This document shows positions 9,179 through 18,760 of a stretch of DNA of 64,000 nt, one piece after another. The DNA is from CAWAQA01 sp963784065 (GTDB lineage: Bacteria > Acidobacteriota > Vicinamibacteria > Vicinamibacterales > UBA2999). Numbering within the stretch: the first letter of the stretch is position 1; every line of letters begins with the position of its first letter. Under the pieces are notes generated by a model. The model was not told where the DNA came from, did not search any database, and saw only the letters and a program-made list of their open reading frames with translations. The stretch spans positions 1 through 64,000 of the forward strand of contig CAWAQA010000010.1 of assembly GCA_963784065.1 (NCBI GenBank), in the 5' to 3' direction. The position numbers and the translations under genes are program-made.

Positions 9179-10808
9179 ATGGGCATCATCCGGACGTGCG
9201 ACTCCTGGGGGATTGATACCCACACCCAGGATGTTCGCGGCGCCGCCAGCCTGAACACACGGTCAGGTTCGTCCGTGGTGGACGCGTTCTTCGCGTGTGC
9301 GCGCGAACATCCGCATCGGCCCGCCGTCGTCGGCAATGGCGGCGAGGTCCGCTATGGCGAGCTCGAACGGTCGGTGCGCGACCTGGCGCTGCGACTCGGT
9401 CCGGATTGCGGCGTGGTCGGCGTGCTGGTCACGCGGTCTTCGCACACGATCGTGGCGCTCCTCGGCACGCTGGCCGCCGGCGGGAACTGTACTGCCCGAT
9501 CGATCCCACGTTCCCGCTCGAACGCCAGCGTGCGCTCCTGCGCGCGAGCGGTGCGCGGCTCGTGCTCGCCACAGAGCCCGGCCAGCGGAGTCCGGGCGAA
9601 TTCCCCGTGATGGAGCTTCCGGGCCTGGTCGCCGCAGCGGCGCCCCCGGGCAGGCGCTCGAGGGCGGAACGCTTCCGACGGCGGAGCCCGGGCGCGCCTG
9701 CTTATCTGCTGTTCACCTCGGGGTCCACCGGCGAGCCAAAGCCGCGTGCTCACGCCGCGCGGCGCGCTCGACGCCGCCGTGCGCTCGCTGCGCGAGCTGT
9801 TCGCGATCACGCCCGCGCGATCGCGTGCTGCAATTCGCGTCGCTGAACTGGGACACCTGCTTCGAGGAGATCCTGCCGACGCTGACCGGCGGGCGCGAGC
9901 CTCGTCTTCGACGGCGAGGCGTATACCGGCTCGTTTCCCCGTTTCCTGCGCATGCTCGCCCGCGAGCAGGTCACGCGTGCTCGACCTGCCGACCGCGTTC
10001 TGGCACGAGCTCGTCCACTACCTGGTCGAGGAGCGGGCCGCACTGCCGCCCGGCGTGCGCGCTGGTGATCATCGGTGGCGAGGCGGTGCAGCCCGGCGCG
10101 CCTGGCCGACTGGCGCACGCTCGACACCGTCGCGGATCCGCCTGGTCAACACCTACGGCTGCACCGAGACCACACTCATCACCCACGCGCTCGACCTGCA
10201 CGGCCCGCTCGCCGAGCCGGGCGAGCCGCCGACACGGAGCCGGTGCCGATCGGCCGGCGCCTGCGGCCACGTGATGGAGCACATCAGCGAGGACGGCGAG
10301 CTGCTCGTCGGCGGGCCGGCGCTGGCGCTCGGCTACCTCGGGCTCCCCGAAATGAGCGCGGCGCGTTTCCCGTTGCTCGACCTCGGCGACGGCCCGCGCC
10401 GTTACTTCCGCAGCGGCGACCGCGTCAGGCCGCGCCGCGAACGGCGCGCTCGTCTATCGTGGCCGGCTCGACAACCAGCTCAAGATCCGCGGCATCCGCG
10501 TCGATCCAGGCGAGGTCGAGGCGGAGCTCGCGGCGCACCCCGGCGTCGCCGCCGTGGCCGTCGCCGGCGTCACCGTCGCCGATCACACGGCGCTCGCCGC
10601 GTATGTGGTGCCGCGCTCGAGCGCCGATGCGCGAACGCTCGCCGGGGAGCTCTTCGCATACTTGCGCGCGCGCGTCCCGGCCCACCTGGTGCCGGCCTCG
10701 ATCCACGTGGTTCCAGAGCTCGTCTACACGGCGAGCGGCAAGGTCGACCGGGCGGGTTCGCACCGGCGCTACGCAACACGATCCACATTCAAGGAGACAC
10801 GTCGATGA
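9179..10808 (+). CDS. Stand-alone NRPS adenylation domain (about ten frameshifts)
   Basis: All core adenylation motifs can be read, in alternating frames: PIDPTFPLERQRALLRASGA (A2 region), AYLLFTSGSTGEPK (A3), LNWDTCFEEILPTLTGG (A4), LVNTYGCTETTLITH (A5), DLGDGPRRYFRSGDRV (A7), YRGRLDNQLKIRGIRVDPGE (A8) and TASGKVDR with the A10 lysine. Restored length is about 540 residues, a single A domain without condensation domain. An Asp in NWDTCF aligns with the usual alpha-amino-group contact, suggesting an amino-acid substrate (inference). The stop overlaps the carrier-protein start (ATGA at 10805). The start is uncertain; GTG 9143 is an alternative. The frame breaks without loss of motifs look like sequence errors. 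Confidence 0.75.
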
Positions 10809-11027
10809 GCGCTGACGGCGTCGTCGAAGATCTTCCGCCGTGTGCTGGAAACGGACGACGTCCAGGCGGACTCGGACTTCTTCGTGCTCGGCGGCGATTC
10901 GCTGCTCGCGACTCGCGTGCTCAGCGCGATCGCGCGCGAATACGGCGTCGAGCTGTCGTTCGCCGATTTTCTCAACGCGCCCTCGCCCGAGGCGCTGTCG
11001 GCGCAGATATCGAGCGGCAGGACATGA
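10805..11027 (+). CDS. Stand-alone peptidyl/acyl carrier protein (one frameshift)
   Basis: After a frame change near 10830 the product reads RRVLETDDVQADSDFFVLGG and then DSLLATRVLSAIAREYG and SFADFLNAPSPEALSAQI. The serine in GGDSLLATR is the 4'-phosphopantetheine attachment site. Length is about 74 residues, normal for a free-standing T domain. It overlaps both the upstream adenylation gene and the downstream amine oxidase (ATGA at 11024-11027), so the three genes form one coupled unit: adenylation, tethering and oxidation of an amino acid. Activation would need the PPTase encoded at 34210. Confidence 0.78.
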
Positions 11028-12365
11028 AGGTCGTCGTGGTGGGGGCCGGCCTCGCCGGGCTCACGGCCGCCTCGACGCTCGTGGCTCGCGGCGTGGAGGT
11101 GGTCGTGCTGGAGGCGCGCGAGCGCGTCGGCGGGCGTACCCACGGCATCGAGGTCGCCCCGGGCAGCATGGGTCGACGCGGGCGCCGCCTATCTCGGTGA
11201 GCGGCATACCGCGCTCCAGGCCCTGATCGCCGAGCTCGGGCTCCAGCACCACGCCCACCCCATGACGGGTGACAGCCGCTTCGCGCTGGCCGGCGCGCCG
11301 GTCCGCTGCCCGGGGCGGTTTCCGCCGCTCAAGGCGGTGGCGCTGGGCGAGATGTTCGAGCTGCTCGACGAGCTGACGAAGAGCGTTCGCCTCGACGCGC
11401 CCTGGCTCAGCCCCGATGCGGCGCGGCTCGACACCGTCACCGCGGCGGAGTGGGCCGGACGCAACGCTCGCGCATGCCGACGCGCGGCTGTTCTTCCCGC
11501 TGTTCCTCGGCGAGATGATGGCCGCCGATCCGCGCCGACGTGTCCGTGCTGCACATGGCGTTCTACCTGCGCTCGGGCGGCGGCATCCGCTACCTGAACG
11601 CGTTCGAGGGCGGCGCCCAGGAGGAGCGGATCGACGGAGGAGCGCAGCAGCTCTGCGTGGAACTCGCCGCGCGCCTCGGCGAACGAGTGAAGCTCGGCCA
11701 TCCGGTGCGGGCCATCCGGCAGACGGCGTTCGGCGTGAGCGTGGACAGCCGCGACGCGACATTCGGCGCCGATGCGGCGGTCGTCGCGCTGCCGCCGCGC
11801 CTCGCCGAGAGCATCGACTACCAGCCGGCACTGCCGCGCGCGGCGCGCCAGCGCTCGGACGGCACCCGGTTGCGCGGTGAAGCTCCACCTGATCTATCCC
11901 GCGCCGCTGTGGCGCGAACACGGCCTGTCGGGCTGGTCGATCAACGCCGATGGCCCGCTGCTCTCCACCGTGGACGACTCGCCGTCCGACGGCAGCGTCG
12001 GAGTCCTGACCGGCTTCGTCACCGGCCACGCGGCCCGCCGCTTCGCCGCGCTCACTCCGGCGGAGCAGCGCGCGGCGGCGCTGGCGCAGGCGGCGAGCCT
12101 GTTTCCCGAGCTGCCGGCGCCAATCGGCTATCACGCCACCGACTGGGTCAACGCCGAATACAGCCGCGGCTGCTACGCCGCGTTGTTCGGCCCGGGCGAC
12201 TGGCTCCGCCACGGCCCCCAGCTCACACGCCCGCACGGCCGGGTGCACTGGGCGGGCACCGAGACGAGCACGGCGTTCTTCGGTCTGATGGAGGGGGCGA
12301 TTCGCTCGGGCCATCGTGCGGTGTCCGAGATCCTGGCGTTATCCGACCTCCGGGCGGCCGGCTGA
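11024..12365 (+). CDS. Flavin-dependent amine oxidase (frameshifted)
   Basis: The N-terminus VVVVGAGLAGLTAASTLVAR is a GxGxxG dinucleotide fold, followed by VLEARERVGGRT, the classic amine-oxidase signature. Later pieces read VDAGAAYLGERH, HADARLFFPLFLGEMMAADP, ERIDGGAQQLCVELAARLGE, ADAAVVALPPRLA and the C-terminal flavin motif GRVHWAGTETSTAFFGLMEG. Restored length is about 445 residues, usual for monoamine-oxidase-like or L-amino-acid-oxidase-like enzymes. About four frame changes occur, one at 11168. Coupled to the A and T genes, it may oxidise the tethered amino acid or a free amine. Cytosolic; FAD dependent. Confidence 0.8.
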
Positions 12366-12401
12366 ACCAACGACATGTGAAACACCCGAAGGAGATTGTC
12401 G

Positions 12402-14183
12402 ATGACTGAATCCCGATCCGTCGCGCCGTTGTCGGCCCGGCGCAAGATGATGGAGGAGCCCACCCTGGGCGCCGGCTCGTTTCTCGATCATGCGCTGGCG
12501 TTGAATCCGAACCGCGACGAGCCGTTCGTTTACAAGCATTTCACCGACCAGCGCGGCAACGTCGTCTTGAAAGGCCACAGCCTGGTCGACCTGGCGGCGA
12601 TCCGCGATCAATATGCACGGTGGTACTGGGCCAACGGCGTGCGCCCAGGGGAACCGGTCGGCGTCCTGGTGGCCGAGGGCATCGAGCCCCTCTTTCACTA
12701 TCTCGCCCTCACCTCGCTCGGCGCCGTCCCCGCCATGGTCAACGATGCGATGCCGCCGGCGTCGGCGAAACGCTATCTCGATCATGTGGGCGTGGTTGGA
12801 CTCGTGTGCGACGATCCCACGGCGCTCGTCGCGGTGTACCGCGGGATCGGCCAGCATCGGCCCCGCTTCATCGTGCCCACCTCGGAGCTCCGCGCCCACG
12901 ACCCCTCGAGCGGCGAGCTGCCCGCGGTGTACCCGTATCAGCACGCGGCCGACGAAGTGGTGGCGCTGATTCATTCGTCGGGCACGACCGGCACGCCGAA
13001 GTCCACCATGCTCGGTCATCGGCAGTTCTGGGTCGGCAAGCAGGTGCGCATGGTGCGCTTCCCGGCCGAACCGTACGATCGCCTGCTGTCGCTGATGCCG
13101 CACACGCATGCCGGCGGCCTGAGCTACTTCATGACCGCGGTGCTGCTCGGCCTCCCGATCGTGACGATGGCGGGCTGGCAGCGCGAGGTGGTCGAGCCGG
13201 TGATGAAGGCGTTCAAGCCGACGATGGTCGCCTCGTTCCCCCGAACCTTCGTCGAGCTCGCAACCGGGGCGCTGCCGATCGAGGCCGCCGCGAACGTCCA
13301 CACCTGGTTCAACACCGGCGACGGCGCGCACTACGGGCACATCCGGCGCCTGATCACGCTCGGCCAGCGGCCCGCGGGGCTCGTGAAGCCCTGGCTCCTG
13401 CCGGACGAGAAGGCGGAGCAGGCGGCGCTGCCGGGCTCGCAGTTCATCGACGGGCTCGGGTCGTCGGAGATGGGCATGGCGCTCTTCGGCCAGGTCACCT
13501 CGCCCGAGACGCAGCGCAACGATCGCTGCATCGGCAAGCCGCTCGAGGTCGTGGAGAAGGCAGCGGCGCTCGACGAACAGGGGCGTGAGCTGCCCGACGG
13601 CGTCGCCGGCCTGCTCGGCGTCAAGACCCCGACGCGCACGCCTGGCTACTGGAACGATCCGGAAATGACGCGGCGCTTCGAGCTGGCGGGCTACTGGCTG
13701 ACGGGCGACGTGGTGCGCAGGGACAGCGAAGGGCGCTTCTACCATCTCGACCGCACGGTTGACGTCATCGACACGGCGGCCGGGCCGGTCTACAGTCTGC
13801 CGATGGAAGAGGTGCTGCTCGCCGACTGCTCGGATTGGATTGTGGACTGCGCGGTCGTCGGCGTGCCCTCTGCCAACGGGAGCGGCCAGCGTCCGGTGGC
13901 GACGCTGCGCCTGCACCCCGGCATCGACGCGCCGCCCACATCGGTGCTCCTCGAACGCGTGAATGCCGCCCTCGCGGCGGCCAGCCTGACGCCGGTTGCG
14001 GCGCTCATCGTGGCGCGAAACCCCAAGGACTTCCCGACGGGCGTCACGGGCAAGGTGCTGAAGCGCGAGCTGCGCACCCGCCTGGCCACGCTGTTCACCG
14101 ATGCACGGCGACAGAGCGACGAGACGAGCGAAGCGCGAATCAGAGAGGGCAGAGAATCATCGAGCCAGAGGCTGGCTTCGTGA
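12402..14183 (+). CDS. Class I adenylate-forming enzyme (acyl-CoA ligase-like)
   Basis: The 593-residue product has an intact frame. Landmarks are the P-loop-like VVALIHSSGTTGTPKSTML (about 190), MPHTHAGGLSYFMTAVLLG, FNTGDGAHYGH, IDGLGSSEMGMALFGQV, AGYWLTGDVVRRDSEGRFYHL, and the C-terminal hinge and lysine FPTGVTGKVLKREL. This is the fatty-acyl or aryl acid ligase fold; whether it loads CoA or an ACP is unclear. ATG 12402 is chosen over the open upstream TTG because GAAGGAG lies eight bases ahead. It overlaps the next gene by GTGA at 14180-14183. Unlike the genes just upstream, there is no frame break. Confidence 0.85.
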   Translation: MTESRSVAPLSARRKMMEEPTLGAGSFLDHALALNPNRDEPFVYKHFTDQRGNVVLKGHSLVDLAAIRDQYARWYWANGVRPGEPVGVLVAEGIEPLFHYLALTSLGAVPAMVNDAMPPASAKRYLDHVGVVGLVCDDPTALVAVYRGIGQHRPRFIVPTSELRAHDPSSGELPAVYPYQHAADEVVALIHSSGTTGTPKSTMLGHRQFWVGKQVRMVRFPAEPYDRLLSLMPHTHAGGLSYFMTAVLLGLPIVTMAGWQREVVEPVMKAFKPTMVASFPRTFVELATGALPIEAAANVHTWFNTGDGAHYGHIRRLITLGQRPAGLVKPWLLPDEKAEQAALPGSQFIDGLGSSEMGMALFGQVTSPETQRNDRCIGKPLEVVEKAAALDEQGRELPDGVAGLLGVKTPTRTPGYWNDPEMTRRFELAGYWLTGDVVRRDSEGRFYHLDRTVDVIDTAAGPVYSLPMEEVLLADCSDWIVDCAVVGVPSANGSGQRPVATLRLHPGIDAPPTSVLLERVNAALAAASLTPVAALIVARNPKDFPTGVTGKVLKRELRTRLATLFTDARRQSDETSEARIREGRESSSQRLAS

Positions 14184-15127
14184 CGATGGCTCTTTCCAAT
14201 TCGCCCGGCGCCGGCCGCTGCCCAGGTCCCGAAGTGGCGGACCTGTTGCTCGAGGCGGGCGGAGGCCCGGCATCTCCGGGCACCGGCTACTTCAGCGCTC
14301 CGATGCTGACGGCGCTGCGCGTCGGCTTCCGCACCCTGCAGCTGTGTCCACCGCTGGCTGCGCACGCGGGGGCGCGGCTCTTCTTCGCTCCGCGCAGGAA
14401 GCGCCAGCCCCCGTTCACGCTGCCGTCGATGGAGGTCAGCAGCTTCGAGGTCAACGGCAAGCGCGTGCCGCTCTATCGCTTTGGCCAGGGCAAGCCGGTG
14501 CTCCTGGTGCACGGCTGGGAATCCTCGGTCGCGCGTATCCAGGGCCTGATTGGTGCGCTGATGGAAGGCGGCTATCAGGTCGTCACCTTCGACATGCCGG
14601 CGCACGGGCAATCCACGGCCCGCGACACGGATCTGATCGAGGTGAATGCGGTGATCCAGCACCTCTATCGCCAGCACGGGCCGTTCGAAGCCGGCATCGC
14701 CCATTCCTTCGGCGGCACGTGCCTCGTCAACGCCGTCCGCGAACGGGTCGAGGTCAAGCGGCTGGTGCTCTTCGCGGTGCCCTCGAGCGCCACGATGATG
14801 ATCGATGCCTTCGCGGGGTTTCTGCGACTCCGCAGCGCCGTGCGGGACCGCTTCCGCGGCTGCGTCGCGAACCGCCTGGAGCCGCTCGATGTCGCCGAGG
14901 ACCTCGACACCCGGCGGACGATCGGCAGCAGCGGCCTGCCCGCCCTCATCATCCACGACGTCAACGACCTCCTGGTGCCGTTCGCGAACGCGATCGAATT
15001 CAAGCAGGCGCACGGCTCGACGACGCTCATTGCCACCTCCGGCCTGAGCCACACCGGCGTCATCCGCGATAAAGCGGCGATCCGCGCCTGCGTCGATTTC
15101 GTCCAGGGCAAGTCACCGGTCGGCTGA
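14180..15127 (+). CDS. Alpha/beta hydrolase
   Basis: The product is about 315 residues (GTG 14180, or ATG 14186). The N-terminal 85 residues are family-unassigned. The hydrolase core then reads KPVLLVHGWESSVARIQGLI, VVTFDMPAHGQST, the nucleophile elbow IAHSFGGTCLV (Ser), an acidic residue in IIHDVNDLLVPFANA and the catalytic His in TSGLSHTGVIRD. Overlap with the upstream AMP-ligase stop shows translational coupling, suggesting ligase and hydrolase act on the same acyl intermediate, for instance hydrolysis or release of an activated acid. It closes the + strand arm of the biosynthetic cluster. Confidence 0.83.
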   Translation: MTMALSNSPGAGRCPGPEVADLLLEAGGGPASPGTGYFSAPMLTALRVGFRTLQLCPPLAAHAGARLFFAPRRKRQPPFTLPSMEVSSFEVNGKRVPLYRFGQGKPVLLVHGWESSVARIQGLIGALMEGGYQVVTFDMPAHGQSTARDTDLIEVNAVIQHLYRQHGPFEAGIAHSFGGTCLVNAVRERVEVKRLVLFAVPSSATMMIDAFAGFLRLRSAVRDRFRGCVANRLEPLDVAEDLDTRRTIGSSGLPALIIHDVNDLLVPFANAIEFKQAHGSTTLIATSGLSHTGVIRDKAAIRACVDFVQGKSPVG

Positions 15128-15271
15128 TCCGTTGTTCGCGATGGTGTAGCGACCAGACTTCGGCCTGAACCACATTTCAGCCACGGAGCTCACGGAGGGC
15201 GTCCGAAGGGTCGCGGCGCGGCTCCGTGTTCTCCGTGTCCACGGTGGCGATCGTGGAGCGCCGCTCACGTC

Positions 15272-15510
15272 GGGCCGGCTAAAGCCGGCCCCTACGAGAG
15301 ATTGAGATTCTCCGACCGAACGAGGCGCTCGCAGGGGCCGGGCCAGGCCGACCTGAAGGTCGGCCGCTACGAAGCGGGCTGCTGTGGCTTCCGCCTTCAG
15401 GCGGAAGGTCGCGGGTTGGTTCTTCCGGCTGAAGCCGGAAGCCACGCGGCCCCGTCGATTGAGATTCTCCGACGAACGAGGCTCTCGTAGGGGCCGGCTT
15501 CAGCCGGCCC
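15272..15510. repeat. Cluster of five TTCA/TGAA-loop hairpin repeats
   Basis: The whole 15128-15605 gap is gene-free. It holds GGGCCGGC-TAAA-GCCGGCCC (15272-15291), GGCCGACC-TGAA-GGTCGGCC (15346-15365), CTTCCGCC-TTCA-GGCGGAAG (15388-15407), CTTCCGGC-TGAA-GCCGGAAG (15422-15441) and GGGCCGGC-TTCA-GCCGGCCC (15491-15510). The third and fourth are flanked outside by GTGG and CCAC, giving a composite inverted element of about 66 bp that recurs at 43556-43620. A ccacggag...ctccgtg-type stretch lies at 15179-15235. Confidence 0.85.
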
Positions 15511-15605
15511 TAGGGGGGTCTGGCAGCTTCCGACGGCTGGCTCGAGGCTCACGCCGGGCCCGCCAGCCCCTGAGGGTCAGGCCTCGACGCTGGCGGGCCA
15601 TCCGC

Positions 15606-16660
15606 TCACTGACTCTCGAAAAAGGTATCCACCCGTAAACCGATCGGCAGCAGCTGGTCGGGCTCGAGCTCGACGAGCACTTCGAGCACCTTCGTGTCGA
15701 TGCGCTCGGTGGGCTCGTCGCGCGTCAGCTTCTTTCTGCCGAGAATCGGCGCAACGGCCACAACGCTGCCGAAGAAACGACGGTCACCGTAGGCGGCCGC
15801 CGTGGCCCACGCACGCTGGCCCAGGTACACCCGACCGATGTCGGCTTCGTCGACTTCGGCGCGGACTCGCAGGCTGGAAGGTCGGCGACGGTCACGAGCG
15901 GCAGCTCGGGACTCGGTGCGACGGTCTCTCCCTCTCGAACATGGGTTCTCAGCACGACGCCGGCGATCGGCGAACGGATCGTCGTCTTGGCGAGCGCCGA
16001 TTCGGCTTCCGCCACCGCGCTCAGCGCCATGTCCAGGTCGGCGCGGGCGCGGCTGACATCCTCCGGCCGCGCGGGATCCATCAGCAGCGCCTGGCGCTGA
16101 ACCGCCGCCCGATAGCGCGCGTCGGCGGCGAGGAACTCGTGTTCGCTGCGCTCGCTCTCTTCCCGGGAGATCACCCCGCCCGCGAACAGCCCCTGCCGGC
16201 GCGTCCAGTCCGCCTTCTTGTTGTCGAGCACCGTTCGGGCTTCGTCGGTGGCTGCCACCGCCTCGAGCCGCTCCTGGTCCCGCGCGCCGGCAACGACACG
16301 CTGCAGCGCCGCCTGCTTTTCCGCGACGACGGCCCTGGCGGATGCGAGCCGCGCGATGTACTCGGCATTCTCGAGCGAGAGGAGAACGGCCGACTTCTCG
16401 ACACGCTGTCTCTCCCCGACGAGGAGCGCCCGGACCTTCCCGGTAATTTCGGCGCCGACGCGGATCTCTTCCGAGCGCGGCTCAACCCGGCCCGGCGACG
16501 CGACCGCCGCGACATGCGGCCGTTCGTCGCCGCCCTCCCCGTCCTGCGGGGTCGCGATCGCGACGGCGGAGACGCCGAGCATCGCGGGTGCGCGCGCGAC
16601 AACCAGCATCGTCAATGCGCCGGTACCCAGGAGCAGCACGAGATTACGACGTAAGTTCAT
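15606..16660 (-). CDS. DevB-like HlyD-family membrane fusion protein (one frameshift)
   Basis: The start ATG 16660 gives a short membrane segment (LVLLLGTGALTMLVVA), then SPGRVEPRSEEIRVGAEITG, a lipoyl-like domain interrupted by a long coiled-coil hairpin (about residues 95-200, rich in A, E, R), then TTIRSPIAGVVLRTHVREGE, the second lipoyl half. A single-base shift near 15875 continues as VRAEVDEADIGRVYLGQRA, LDTKV-type beta-barrel strands and GLRVDTFFESQ. It bridges inner and outer membranes in DevBCA-type ATP-driven exporters that move glycolipids or siderophores. Its first bases overlap the ATPase gene end by 17 bp. Confidence 0.85.
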
Positions 16661-17414
16661 AGCGTTCCTCTATTGACTCCTGCTCCCGGTCCTGGTGGCG
16701 TCCCCGAGCGGAGACGTTGGAGCGAACGCCGGGCTGGAGTCGGCCGTCCTCCATGAACAGGACGCGGTCGGCAAATGTCTGGAGACGGACGTCGTGGGTC
16801 ACGATGATCACGCCGCGGTTCTGTTCGTGGGCGAGGCCCCCGAGGATCTGCATCACGGTGTGGCCGCTCTCGGAATCGAGCGCCGCCGTAGGCTCGTCCG
16901 CGAGGATGATCGGCGCCTCTGTCGCAAGCGCGCGGGCGATGGCCACGCGCTGCTTCTGCCCGCCGCTCAGCTCGCCGGGAGTGCGGTTCGCCTGCTCTCG
17001 CAGACCCACCCGGCCGAGCAGGTCGAGGGCGCGCGTACGCGCGGCCGCGCCGCGGATGCCCTTCAGCTCCAGCGCGATCTCGATATTCCCGCGCGCGGTC
17101 AGCGTGGAGAACAGGTTGAACGCCTGGAAGATGAACCCGATGCTGTGCAAACGGACCTGCGGCAACTCGGCCTCGCCAAGACCGGTCACGTCGCGGCCGC
17201 AGATGCGTACCGTTCCTGCCGACGGCCGCAACATGCAACCCATCACCGACAGGAGCGTCGTCTTCCCGCTGCCCGACGGCCCCATGATCATCGCGAGCTC
17301 CCCGGGCACGATGTCGAGCGTCACCCGATCGAGGGCCGTGACCGGCGCGGCGGTGCCATACACCTTGCTGACGGCGCGAAGCGAAACCAGGGCGGTGGAC
17401 GTCATGTTCGCCAT
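16644..17414 (-). CDS. DevA-like ABC transporter ATP-binding protein
   Basis: The 256-residue ATPase carries Walker A GPSGSGKTT, Q-loop IFQAFNLFSTLT, ABC signature LSGGQKQRVAIARAL, Walker B IILADEPTAALD and the switch His in IIVTHDVRL. This MacB/LolD/DevA type pairs with FtsX-fold permeases. The ATG at 17414 overlaps the permease stop by one base (TGATG); ATG 17405 is an alternative. The C-terminal tail extends past the ATPase core and overlaps the DevB-like start. The order permease, ATPase, fusion protein makes a complete DevCAB exporter, presumably for the cluster product. Confidence 0.93.
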   Translation of the reverse strand: MANMTSTALVSLRAVSKVYGTAAPVTALDRVTLDIVPGELAMIMGPSGSGKTTLLSVMGCMLRPSAGTVRICGRDVTGLGEAELPQVRLHSIGFIFQAFNLFSTLTARGNIEIALELKGIRGAAARTRALDLLGRVGLREQANRTPGELSGGQKQRVAIARALATEAPIILADEPTAALDSESGHTVMQILGGLAHEQNRGVIIVTHDVRLQTFADRVLFMEDGRLQPGVRSNVSARGRHQDREQESIEERYELTS

Positions 17415-18538
17415 CAGCTCCTGAACACCATCGCCGGATCGATGCGCGTGACCTTGTGGATCGAGACGACCGACGCGACGACGCACATGCTCAAGGTCAA
17501 CGCAAAGAGCGCCATGCCGACCGGCCATGGCACCACGATCTGCACCTGCGATTCACGACTGAGGTGCACCGCCGCGTACCCGATGGCCATCCCGACCACG
17601 TATCCGATGACACCGCTGATCAGCGACTGCTTGACGATCACCCAGTTCAGGTAGAGGTTGGATGCGCCGATCGCCTTCAGGGTCCCGTATTCGCGGAGGT
17701 GATCGATGGTGGCGGCGTAAATGGTCTGCGCGACAATGACGACGCCGACGATGAACCCGAGCACGGCCGCGAGAATGATGGTGATCCCGGCGCCGGTGCC
17801 GAACATCCAATAGAACTGCGTCCGCCGGCTGAACTCCGCGGTCGTATAGACATCCACCGACGTCAACTTCGCCTTCAGATCGCGCACGAGCCGCGGCAGG
17901 TCATATCCGTCCACCGCCTTGACCAGGATGTAGGTCGTGCGGTCGGCGCCGAGCCCGGTGTAGTTCTGGGCGTTCTTGAACGACGTGAACACCACCGGCT
18001 GGGTCGTGAATGTCCGGATCCCCTTCGTAAATCCGACAACGCGGGCGCGGCGCTGCCGGACTTCGACGGTCTGGCCGAGCGCGACGAATCCCAGCTTGTC
18101 TACGTAGAGGCGATCGATCACGACCGCGTCCGGTGCATTGAGCGCCGCGATCGCACCGGCCTCCGCGTTCCAGGGCCCGCCCATGGTGCCGTGCGGATCG
18201 AATCCAACGAGCTCCACACGCTGGATGGCGCCGTTCGGATTCCGCCAGTCCACGAACTGCACGATCTGCTTCTGCGCCGCCAGCACGCCAGGCGTCGCCA
18301 GCGCCTGATAGAGCTTGCTCTCCGCCATCGGCACGCCGACTTCGAGGTGATCCACGTTCTGCGACACGATCCAGAGATCAGCCCCCGAGTTGTCGATCAC
18401 GTTGGAGGTCGTCTTCGCGAACCCGATGAACAGGCCGATCTGGACGGCCACCAGGACGACGGCGAACACGACGCCCACCACCGTGACCGCGAAGCGCACC
18501 TTGTCGTGCAGGAGATTGCTGACCGCGAGTGAAGCCAT
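17414..18538 (-). CDS. DevC-like FtsX-fold ABC permease
   Basis: The 374-residue protein has one N-terminal membrane helix (FAVTVVGVVFAVVLVAVQIGLF), a large periplasmic domain (about residues 45-255) and three C-terminal helices (ITIILAAVLGFIVGVVIVAQTI, SLISGVIGYVVGMAIGYAA, MALFALTLSMCVVASVVSI). This is the MacB/DevC topology. The end IHKVTRIDPAMVFRS matches the coupling-helix ending of DevC proteins. In cyanobacteria DevBCA exports heterocyst glycolipids made by a PKS, so its presence next to a reducing PKS is informative. The frame is intact. Confidence 0.9.
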   Translation of the reverse strand: MASLAVSNLLHDKVRFAVTVVGVVFAVVLVAVQIGLFIGFAKTTSNVIDNSGADLWIVSQNVDHLEVGVPMAESKLYQALATPGVLAAQKQIVQFVDWRNPNGAIQRVELVGFDPHGTMGGPWNAEAGAIAALNAPDAVVIDRLYVDKLGFVALGQTVEVRQRRARVVGFTKGIRTFTTQPVVFTSFKNAQNYTGLGADRTTYILVKAVDGYDLPRLVRDLKAKLTSVDVYTTAEFSRRTQFYWMFGTGAGITIILAAVLGFIVGVVIVAQTIYAATIDHLREYGTLKAIGASNLYLNWVIVKQSLISGVIGYVVGMAIGYAAVHLSRESQVQIVVPWPVGMALFALTLSMCVVASVVSIHKVTRIDPAMVFRS

Positions 18539-18553
18539 AAAGGTCCGCGATTC

Positions 18554-18721
18554 TCACCAGTACCAGATGCGATCGTGGGACCGGAACAGGCGTGCGATGG
18601 CCGCGGCATCGGCAGTCAGCACGCCGGGAACCAGTGCGTCGGACAGGATGCGAAGCCGGCACGCGCGGCCCTCCGCCTCGAAAGAGACGCGGGCAGCCCA
18701 ACCGGCTTCGCTGACATTCAT
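18554..18721 (-). CDS. Small 55-residue protein in the biosynthetic operon
   Basis: An open frame from ATG 18721 to TGA 18554-18556 reads MNVSEAGWAARVSFEAEGRA, then CRLRILSDALVPGVLTADAA and AIARLFRSHDRIWYW. It fills the gap between the diiron-oxidase gene (ends 18761) and the DevC-like gene (starts 18538), with the same direction and spacings of 39 and 15 bp. The composition looks protein-like (strand-rich start, amphipathic helix, aromatic end). It resembles neither MbtH nor a carrier protein. It may be a small accessory or regulatory peptide; function unknown. Confidence 0.55.
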   Translation of the reverse strand: MNVSEAGWAARVSFEAEGRACRLRILSDALVPGVLTADAAAIARLFRSHDRIWYW

Positions 18722-18760
18722 GGTTCGACGTCGGCTTCAGACGGCAGCCTCCGGCCGCCG

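Noticed and set aside
9179..12365. Many separate short genes
   Set aside because: The short frames read as successive pieces of single known proteins in motif order, so they are better described as frame-broken genes.
12339..13916. 525-residue open frame opposite the AMP ligase
   Set aside because: Antisense shadow; the + strand carries the full set of adenylation motifs and a good ribosome-binding site.
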